Translations under genes and position numbers: made by a program
Notes under the pieces: generated by a model
Told to the model about the DNA's origin: nothing
Database searches by the model: none
The model's input: the letters and a program-made list of their open reading frames with translations, nothing else
Shown here: positions 56,290 through 64,000 of the stretch, one piece after another
How positions within the stretch are numbered: position 1 is the stretch's first letter
Layout of the letters: every line of letters begins with the position of its first letter
Source: Datisca glomerata
Taxonomy: Eukaryota; Streptophyta; Magnoliopsida; Cucurbitales; Datiscaceae
Direction: 5' to 3'
Assembly (NCBI GenBank): GCA_003255025.1
Contig: QANY01008646.1
Location: forward strand, 1,672,905 to 1,736,904
DNA: 64,000 bases

Positions 56290-57470
56290 GGTAATAACAA
56301 GTGGAAAATGATATTATGTACTCAATCTTAATCGGCTAGAGAATGTGTATGAATAAAAGGTGTTGATATAGTTGTTCAAGGATTTATGGTCATCATATGA
56401 AGGGTATTTTATTATTGAGTCTAACAATTATTGACTTGAACAGACAAGTCATCGCGGAATTGACATTCATGCAGACAATCTTATTTTTTTTATCTAGATC
56501 GTGAGTACTCTACTCTGGATCATTGTGGAATGTATGCTTGTAGTTGGTTGTGTAAGCAATAAGGTAAAATTTTCTGCAGTATTACATTTTTATGAAAGTC
56601 TTACATAAAGCAAGGCAAAATGATGAGGCTTTCATTCTGAATTCGCTGTGGATTCTCTTACCATAATGGTCTTCAAAGTTCTCTTATTGCTTTACAGATT
56701 AGGCATCTTATTGGATTTTCATATGATGATGAGAGTGACTTTTATTTATTTTCACTGTTATTGCTCAGCTCTTATGTTTTCCTCCCTTGACCAAATGCTA
56801 TTTTACCAAAATATGTTAAGAAGTTAATATTGACTCTGTTAAAATTTTATTTAGCTTGTTTTGCATGTTCACTCTTAATGTAATTGACTCATCATTTTAG
56901 TAGAAATCTCTTAAAGTATTTTCTTTTGTCTAGTTTAGAGTCTTTGGACCTTGAGTTGTTTCTTGTTTATGCATGAAGGGAGGTGATATTTCAATCTGAT
57001 ATTTGACTTATGTGAAAACGTATTGAGTTCAACTGTGGTATATTTGATAATAAGACGAATCTAGTGTGACCCCGTTTCTCCTGATTATGCACTTGTTTAC
57101 AGTACTTTTAGAATTTTGTGATATGCACTTGTTTAGAGCGTAGTTTTACTGTAATCATTAGAGTTTTTGAGTTTTCTAATTCTAAATTAAATTTGAAATT
57201 TTGATGTGGTAGGAACAGTCTGTAAGCACTTTTACCCTCAAAGCTCTTATTATTATGTTATTGGAAATTTCAATAATGTGCATCAAGTTCGTTAATGTCT
57301 AGTTGAATGACATAAATATTCAATTCAATCACCTTTATATAAACATTTTTTTCCTTTTTGCATCCGTCCTTCAATTGATATTCTTTTGCTATAATCCTTC
57401 CAATAAGAACTTCGAATTTTTTTTCAGAAATCTTTCCTTGAACAGTATTTGAGGTTCATTTAATTTGTTT
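56290..57470. other. CACTA interior, intron-like DNA
   Basis: T-rich, intron-like sequence without recognisable exons. It may be intron DNA of the captured genes. Confidence 0.4.
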
Positions 57471-57473
57471 CAG

Positions 57474-57551
57474 GTTGGTAATTTGCATAATTCCCTGTGC
57501 TTCTACGGCTGAAGGAATTAGTTCCACAATCCACCTTCCTCAATTGATTCA
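57474..57551 (+). pseudogene. Possible further captured exon, unidentified
   Basis: A TTGTTTCAG acceptor is followed by an open 78-bp segment ending CAATTGATTCAG|GTAGAC. One frame reads LVICIIPCASTAEG then ISSTIHLPQLIQ. The exon-like borders are good but I do not recognise the product. It may belong to either captured gene or to a third one. Confidence 0.3.
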
Positions 57552-58019
57552 GGTAGACTTTTTTTCCAATTTCACTAATACGGATTAATTTTATCTGTCC
57601 TGCTCCTTCTCATCTCTTCCCTCTCTTCCCTCTATTACTTTGGGTAGTAGCGAAAAATGGCATTTATGTGCTTAACAAAAGCAGAGTCACTATCAACCCG
57701 AAATGGGTGCTCTGTTTTCTCTCTAATATTTTTATTAAATTTTCTAGTATGTATTTTTTTTAGTATTATATTACATTATCCATTTGATGCTGGAAGAGAT
57801 ATATTTTAAGATGTTGAGTGGTGTATAATATGATTATATAATGAAGGCTTGAACTAGTTTCGATTGGATTTTGATTTTTGTTTCTTCTGATGCCTTGAAT
57901 ATAATATCCATATTGTACATGAAGTATGGAATATGTCATTAATGTATTGGTTATCTGCTCAACTTAGTCTTGAGTAAGTTTTCTATTGGGTGCTTTGGTC
58001 AAATAGAAAAGGTTCTATT

Positions 58020-58275
58020 GAGGTGGTTTTTAAAATCGCCGTTATTTTTTTAAATTCCATAAATAATAGGCGGCGGTTTTCAGAATGTAACTTGACGGGC
58101 CATTTAAAAACCGCTGGAATAGATGACACTTTAACAATGATCCTCCGATGGTTAGAAAAACTACCGCCTAAATCTAAGACTACGATGGTTTTGTCGGCAG
58201 TTCAGGAACCGCCATAGTTTTGGGGCGGTTATTCACTAGAAAAAACCACCCGTATTGGCATATCTTCTTGTGGTG
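58020..58275. repeat. CACTA right terminus and subterminal repeats
   Basis: Repeated words AAAATCGCCGTTA, GGCGGCGGTTTTCAGAA, AAAACCGCTGGAAT, AACTACCGCC, CGGCAGTTCAGGAACCGCC and GGGGCGGTTATTCACTAG, ending CTTCTTGTGGTG. The 75-codon frame that runs through it (57990-58217) is only translated repeat. Confidence 0.75.
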
Positions 58276-58610
58276 TGGTAATTGGTCACATTCATGGGAT
58301 CACAAGGTATTGATTGAGTAGTTACAATTCAAAAATTGTGCTCACTTAAGGTAGTTGCAACCATAATCAGTGATTTGATCTTGAAATGCTTTCTAGCTTC
58401 TAATGCTCCTTATCACTTCCTTCCATTAGCATTTATGATTATACATCATTATCAAGGGTCAATCTCTAATGTCGGGAATTTTTTTCGGCAATGGTGCTGG
58501 GGTTAATTCTGACCATAGAATCTGGCCAGGTTAATCCTAGCCGTTAGTGGGTTTAGAGATTAAATCCCTGTGCAACCGAAGGAACAAGTTGCAGGTTGCT
58601 TCACTAAATT
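58276..58610. other. Short spacer right of the CACTA element
   Basis: No gene or repeat recognised; about 335 bp between the CACTA end and the hairpin repeat array. Confidence 0.4.
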
Positions 58611-58611
58611 T

Positions 58612-58812
58612 TTTATAAATTTAATTTTGACTCCAATCTTCCTTGAGAAGCTTAACCAAATTCTTTTATAAATATGATTTTCACCCCAATCTTCTTTGGG
58701 AAGATTCGTAAAAAAATTTATAAATTTATTTTCACCCTAAGCTTCATTAAGAAGCTTCATCAAAGTGTTGACAAATTTCATTTTCACCCAAGCTTTCTTC
58801 GAAAGCTACCAA
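58612..58812. repeat. Four tandem repeats, each with its own hairpin
   Basis: Four units of about 45-60 bp carry TTTTCACCC-like words followed by a short palindrome that differs between units: AATCTTCCTTGAGAAGCTT, AATCTTCTTTGGGAAGATT, AAGCTTCATTAAGAAGCTT and AAGCTTTCTTCGAAAGCT. The stems are kept while the bases change, and each is followed by a CAAA or AAAA phrase. No coding content is supported. Confidence 0.75.
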
Positions 58813-58830
58813 ACTGTCTCTCTTCTTCGT

Positions 58831-58930
58831 CAGCTCTCTCTTTGTCGTCCAGCTCTTGCTTCGTTGTCCAGCTCTCTCTTCGTCGTCCAACTCTCTCTTC
58901 GTCGTCCAGCTCTCTCTCTTCATCTGCTCT
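58831..58930 (+). repeat. 19-bp minisatellite (CAGCTCTCTCTTCGTCGTC)
   Basis: Five units of CAGCTCTCTCTTCGTCGTC with one or two changes each, fading into CT-rich sequence up to 59035. Frames through it (for example Ser/Leu-rich ones) are translated repeat, not genes. Confidence 0.9.
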
Positions 58931-59044
58931 CTCTACGTTCATTGCCGACGCTCTCTATCGTCGGTTCTCTCTCTGCGCGGTGCTCTATCTGTTGACGACT
59001 CTCTCGACACTTGTCAGCTCTCTCTCTCTCTGCATGATTAAGAG

Positions 59045-59186
59045 TTTTGGTTTGGTAAGTTCATGTTTGTTGATTTCCTTCGTTTTTTTCTTCTTGAGTT
59101 AGGGGTGAGCTCGGTTTTGGTTCGGTAAGTTTATCTTTGTTGCTGATTTTCTTGGTCTTTTTCTTCTCGAGTTAGGGGTGAGCTTG
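59045..59186 (+). repeat. 70-bp tandem duplication
   Basis: TTTTGGTTTGGTAAGTTCAT...GAGTTAGGGGTGAGC is repeated as TTTTGGTTCGGTAAGTTTAT...GAGTTAGGGGTGAGC with several differences. The GGGGTGAGCTCGG words recall the termini of the AACCGAA-type repeats at 13.5 and 22 kb. Confidence 0.75.
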
Positions 59187-59189
59187 GGT

Positions 59190-62100
59190 TAGGATTTTAT
59201 TTGATTCTGAATTTATTGAGCTTGTGTTTATTGAATATCTTCTGTATTTGAAGTTTTTTTCATTACCAAACAACCAATCAACTGTAAGAATTTCATTGAT
59301 CTCTGCCCTCTTAGTTAATGATTGTTTTGTTTATCTCTATGCCTGATACTAGAGGGCATAGCTTTTCACGATAAGTACTACATCTTACTAAAGCATATTT
59401 CTCTAATTTCTGATGCTTTTGCTACTTTTTATTTATTATCGGTAGTTGACGATCATCTAAATGGGACATTCTTGGTAATATGGATATTTATTCACATCGA
59501 AATAATTTGCTTCTCTTATAAACGAATTATGGAGTCGTTTGTTCATATAAAAAATGGTTTTAAGACAGTTTTCTGGTCACTATGTCAAACTCTGACTTAA
59601 CTTTACCGAACGCTATGCCACGCGCTTCAGATAATGCTCAAGCAAACAAATCTTGTCAAGTGTGTGTCGTGTGTTAATATATCTCGTTGATTTGATCTTA
59701 TATGTTGCTTTTTAATACAATTTATAGTGTCTTTTTGAGTTATTCAAATGCTTATTATACTTTGGTTGTCTTGTGATCAATGAATTGGATGTTGTTTAAC
59801 TTACATGTCGTGTCTCCTTCACTTCTTAATTGGCTGTGTACTTAACGTTAATATCTTTCATTGTTGTGGGCAGTTTGTGTTGGGGTCAGTAATATAACTT
59901 TGTCAGAATTGTTCTCCTTGAACTCTTAAAAAATAATTCTTATACACGTTAATGATGTTTTCTTTTATTGAAGTTCTTAAACAGAACCTTTGTGAAGGAG
60001 AGGCATACTCTTTTTATTGATTGTTTCTTTTCATTTATTGTCAATATGAATTAATAAAGATTTTATTTGATTCTGTGTTGATTGATTGGTTTATTGAATT
60101 TTATAGAAGTTTTGTTAATTCCATCTCTCATTAGATTGATGATTTAACATTAGCTCGACTCATGTACTCTTGGGCAATATTCTACTCCACCTTCTTCATT
60201 AACTGGTAAAAAATCAGTTTCCATATCAAGAGGTAAGCAAGCTTGTAATACCAATCCTATAGGTAAGCATGCTTGTAATACTGATCCTATTTTGGAATAA
60301 ATTACTAGCATGCTTAATGAATTTATCTTGCTTTTAACGCCTGAATTTCTGGAAACTATTTTGATATGATATTTTGGTTGAATATGATTGAAATTATTTG
60401 TCAGCTATATGCTAAGTGTGCAGAGAGATGGATGTTTTGTTTTAGCTTGGAGTTGAGGTTCTTTTAATTATATAATTGGAAATTTTTATTGCACTTGGTG
60501 ATTTAAAATCAAAATTTTTATTTGCTTTAGTTTTAATATTTGATTTCATTCTTGATGAAGATGCTTTTTAATGTTTTTGGGGTGGTTTAAACATTTCAAG
60601 TATTTCCTCGCTTTCTCTTTGAGCATTCTTAATTTATGCAAATGATTATATTATAATTTTGTCTGTTCAGTTAGAAGTGCTTAGCTACTTATTCTAGCTT
60701 GTAAAATATTTTTTTTATCCAAATGTGAATATGATATATTGCACGTAAAGTAATTGAGAAATTGAATATTAAACCACTGTCAAAAGTTTGGTTTTTGCTT
60801 ATTGCAATGTCATTTGATGCGTTTGTTTTGAGTATTTTACTGTCTTATGTCAAAATCTCTGCTCAAACAATTATTGATGTAATATTCATAGGCTTCTCTA
60901 TTCTTATTAGAAGTTTTCTCTTCTAATTCTTCATTTGATGCTTTCATGTAGATAAGGTGAAGCCCAATACCATTTTACGGCATGTTTCGTAACACCTAAT
61001 GGGTAATACTTGATATATGGTTTATATGTGATTCTTAATATTGTTTCACTCTTTTAAGTAGGATAGGATGTTCATGTTTTTGGTTTTAAGGTAGTTCTTT
61101 TGTTTGTTTTACAATTTTGTGCTAATTTGAAGAAAGATACAAATTTTTTATTGCAATTCTTTTAGTAATTGTACCTTTATTGTTGGCCTATTTTAATGAT
61201 TGCAATTCTATATGTATTACGCATATTTGACACTTGATTGTCGATAAAGTAAGTTAGAGAAATTGGTAATTTCTCCAAATTTGTGAGTTTTCTTGTGATG
61301 GTGCCTATCTGTTGCATTCTATTTAGGATTTTGGTTAGAATAAAGTATTTTTGTGTTGTTTTTAGTTTCTTGATGTCCAATAATGCCTTTAGGCCACAAA
61401 ATTCAACAGATGGTGAAGGATCGCCCAAATCTAAGGTATTTTACTAATAATAAATTTATTATAATGGTATAAAATTATCATAGTTTAACCATCCTTCGTT
61501 TTTGTTTATGGTTAATGTGAAATAATTTTGGGTTCTGCATGTTGGGATCAAAATCACACATTATGTCTTACTTTTTTTGTCAAAGATAATATGCATGTTA
61601 TTTACTAATGGTGGCATATCAATTTTTTATTTCTTGAAGATATGTATGCTAGTAAGTATGCTTTACTGGAATTAATCTCTAGAGTACAAAGTTTGTAGTG
61701 TTAACTTGCTTAGCAATATGAGAATATATGCATTAGTCTTTTCTTCATTGTTATATTTTGAAGGACAATCCATTTTTGAAATTGAGCTTTCTGAGTATTC
61801 GTGTTTGATCAATGCAAGTTAATTATAAAGAGATAAATAACCTGAGAGCGTTATCTATCAATAGTCCTCTTCAATTCTGCTTGGCGTGAAGCGGAAAACA
61901 TGACTTATGATTGAAGAGTCAGAAATCTTATGATTCTTCCTTCATATTATTAAGATTTTTTTAGTTATTGTAAATTCAAGGTGTAATGGAGGACTTGAGC
62001 GTTTAACATATAATAGTTTAGCCAAAAAACACTTGATATATAAGCATTGGAACTTTTACATACTCATTGTCTTGTGCAACTGCCATTATGATGGAATACA

Positions 62101-62190
62101 AGAAAAAATCTAATTATTTGATAATCGATTACTTTTCATAATCAAAAGTTATAACAATCTTTGCTAAATACATTATACGCTAAGGTTTTA
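59190..62190. other. Long T-rich stretch without supported gene
   Basis: Open frames are short and match nothing known; no transposase, RNA gene or splice chain could be supported. Its base composition resembles a long intron or a decayed element. One 32-bp tandem duplication is present near 60.25 kb. Confidence 0.4.
60228..60292 (+). repeat. 32-bp tandem duplication
   Basis: AGGTAAGCAAGCTTGTAATA plus CCAATCCTAT is repeated as AGGTAAGCATGCTTGTAATA plus CTGATCCTAT. Confidence 0.8.
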
Positions 62191-62204
62191 ACAATGAAAT
62201 TTAG

Positions 62205-62335
62205 GTTAGTCGTGAAATAGTATATGAAAATGGTCAAGTTTGTCTAAATAAAAATGGTTAAGTATGTGAAAATGGACAAGTAAATGATAATGACTAACTG
62301 TGTACAAATAAAAATGACTAAGTAGATGAAAATAA
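62205..62335. repeat. AAATGACTAAGTAG-type degenerate repeat
   Basis: Five or so short units: GAAAATGGTCAAGTTTG, AAAATGGTTAAGTATG, AAAATGGACAAGTAAATG, ATAATGACTAACTGTG and AAAATGACTAAGTAGATG. The vocabulary recalls the GACCAAGTAG array at 11 kb, but no hairpin is formed here. Confidence 0.65.
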
Positions 62336-62336
62336 T

Positions 62337-62990
62337 TGTGTAGAGGGGTTCACAAAAAATGTAAAGGGGTTCACAAAAAATGTAAAAGGGGTTCACTTAG
62401 AATGTAGAGGGGTTCACTAAAATGTATAAAACTAATAATTCTTGGAGGTATTCACCTAAAATATTTGGGCCCCAAACGCCCGACGCACAGGCATTTGGTC
62501 CCAATATTTCTTATTATGCTTAAAAAACCTGGATGGATAAATAAAAATAAAATATATTTATATGCTTATAAATTAAAACGTAAATAGGTTATTCACCAAA
62601 TATTTCATGTGCAAAATTAATAATTCTTGAAGGGGTTCACCAAAATTGACTTCGTATTTTGGTGTTCACCAATTTCGTAGTGTGGTACAAAAAGAATCTT
62701 GAAGAGTTCACTAAAATATTTCACGTGAAAAATTAATAATTTTTGAAAGAGTTCACCAAAATTAATTTTGTATTTTGGTGTTCACCAATTTCGTAGTTGG
62801 ATACAAAGGGAATCTTGAAGGGTTTACTAAAATATTTTACGTGCAAAATTAATAATTCTTGGAGGAGTTCACCAAAATATTTCACGTACAACAAATGTTT
62901 GAGGTGTTCACCAAAATTTAAAAATTAATTTTCTTCGAAGTGTTTTTCTAATAATACTTGGAGAGGTTCACCAAAATACACTTAGTCAAT
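62337..62990 (+). repeat. GGGGTTCAC-type tandem array, left arm
   Basis: Starts with four short units (GGGGTTCACAAAAAATGTA and variants), then longer units of about 120-130 bp that contain GAGTTCACCAAAATTAATT, TTTGGTGTTCACCAATTTCG, ATCTTGAAGAGTTCACTAAA and ATTAATAATTCTTGGAGG. The same words occur in complement at the window edge, so this is one arm of an inverted structure. Confidence 0.85.
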
Positions 62991-63880
62991 TTCACACACG
63001 CGGCCCGTAAGATATCAAATCAAAACTTATTCATAGATCTATACGCGCGACAAGGTTCACCCGTCGCAGCCCAATTTCGGGTCCAAAAAATACTATTTTA
63101 AGAACTTTCGGAGACCCGTATGCTGTTCTTGTCTTAATTTTGGATTTTTTAGTAATTCTGATTTCTTTTAATTTTTAGGGTTTTTTATATGCTTATAAAT
63201 TAAAATGTAAATAGGTTATTTTCAAAATTTATGGAGTTATAATTTATAAATTAGAGGTTAAAATTTCAAATTTTAATATTCAATTTCAAACTTTTAGCGA
63301 ATATATTCGATTTATAGATAGAATCTGACCTTGAGGGTTATACGTGTTCATCAAATTGATAAATAAGATTTATCGACCATCATAACATCACGACTTATAA
63401 TTATACATGGTGAAAACCCGTCTCGTTTGATAATTGTCACAAAAACACAACAACATTATCAATGACAAATTTTAACGAGTTTATGAATAAGTGTTCAATT
63501 GTATCGAGAATCTTTAATTAATTCAATCTAATTTCACATAATAAGTGAGTATCATGAACGTTTGCATTGAAATAATGAGTTTTTTTTCTATTTTTATCGA
63601 TGATTTTTTTGATGTACAGTAAATAATTACAAAAATATCAAATTTAAGGAAAATTGTGAAGAATGGTGATTAGAGTCATATAAATGGCGATTAGGAGCAG
63701 AAAAAGTGGTGATTGGGAGGGAGACTGGCGATCGCTTATATGTGCATGACGTTTGGAGACTGAAACAAGCTATTGAAGGCATAAAATTAGCGTTTGGCTT
63801 TGACAATGTGATTAGCTCCTTCAGGACGGCGTTTAGAGGTTAAAAATAGGTGATTCGCCTATTAGATATTGCGATTAGGT
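62991..63880. other. Spacer between the inverted arrays
   Basis: AT-rich, no gene. From about 63665 to 63880 short words GGTGATTAG, GGCGATTAGG, GGTGATTGGG, GGCGATCGC, GCGTTTGG and GCGTTTAGAGG recur every 20-30 bp, a degenerate short repeat that precedes the right arm. Confidence 0.5.
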
Positions 63881-64000
63881 TGTACGTATTTAGTGAACCC
63901 CTTCCAAGAATTATTATTTTGTACATATTTGGTGATTTCCAGTACGTAATTGGTGAACCCTAGTATGTATTTGATGAACCCCTCTAATAATGATTAATTT
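63881..64000 (-). repeat. GGGGTTCAC-type array, right arm (inverted, cut by window end)
   Basis: TAGTGAACCCCTTCCAAGAA, TTGGTGAACCC and TTGATGAACCCCTC on the plus strand are complements of the left-arm units, including the linked AATAATTCTTGGA word. The arm continues beyond the window. Confidence 0.8.

Larger units (their letters stand above)
54860..58275. mobile_element. Non-autonomous CACTA (En/Spm) element carrying host gene fragments
   Basis: The left end is CACTACAACAAACTATTTG; the right end in complement is CACCACAAGAAGATATGCC. Both fit the CACTACAAGAA terminus of the superfamily with one or two changes. Subterminal repeats built on ACCGCCG/CGGCGGTTTT words fill about 110 bp at the left and 260 bp at the right, in both orientations, as in CACTA elements. 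No transposase-like frame is present in 3.4 kb. A 3-bp target duplication could not be shown (TAT versus TGG). At least two host gene fragments with introns lie inside, so this is a Pack-CACTA. Confidence 0.75.

Noticed and set aside
58674..59102. 142-codon Ser/Leu-rich plus-strand frame and two overlapping frames
   Set aside because: The frames run through hairpin repeats and a 19-bp minisatellite, which explain their length and composition.

Overview
The window is nuclear DNA of a flowering plant, almost certainly a eudicot. It is AT-rich, has GT-AG introns and plant-specific gene families (PLS-type PPR protein, PEPKR2-like kinase, plant sorbitol dehydrogenase), and is full of plant transposon lineages (Helitron, CACTA, Ty1-copia, Tat and Athila type Ty3-gypsy, TRIM). 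The species cannot be fixed from the sequence. No CRISPR array, bacterial operon, rRNA or intact tRNA gene was seen.

Layout. From 1 to about 7.6 kb lies a decayed Helitron on the minus strand: PIF1-like helicase, HUH Rep and an N-terminal domain, all broken by stops and frameshifts. Near its probable 5' end are two correctly spliced-looking exons of the m6A-writer subunit VIRILIZER. From 7.6 to 15.2 kb is repeat-rich sequence with no convincing gene; it includes a long array of hairpin-forming repeats (10.7-11.5 kb), GA/CT-rich tracts and an AACCGAA-type dispersed repeat.

The host gene island is 15.2-28.6 kb, with four genes all on the minus strand: a conserved, probably plastid-targeted protein of unknown function (2 exons), a PEPKR2-like Ser/Thr kinase (4 coding exons), an NAD-dependent sorbitol dehydrogenase (6 exons, with a small TRIM element in intron 2) and an intronless PPR protein. 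These four have unbroken reading frames and look functional.

From 28.7 to 52.5 kb is a nest of retrotransposons. First comes a full-length but dead Ty1-copia element whose 5' LTR lies only 126 bp upstream of the PPR start codon. Then follow a gypsy LTR with its primer-binding site, a Tat-lineage gypsy element (minus strand, dual RNase H, minisatellite in the 3' UTR), an LTR-like block with two more minisatellites, a solo-LTR-like block, and a gag-protease-only (TR-GAG-like) Athila-type element lying inside another gypsy remnant.

From 54.9 to 58.3 kb is a CACTA element with recognisable ends and GC-rich subterminal repeats. It carries no visible transposase but holds pieces of at least two host genes: a small single-membrane-span protein, and what looks like the RNA polymerase III subunit RPC7. 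From 58.6 kb to the end is repeat-dominated DNA: tandem hairpin repeats, a 19-bp minisatellite, and a GGGGTTCAC-type array that reappears in inverted orientation at the window edge.

The most interesting content is gene capture by two unrelated DNA transposon classes (Helitron with VIRILIZER; CACTA with two genes) and several repeat arrays whose units are themselves inverted repeats. Nothing here can be shown to be a new enzymatic or defence system.
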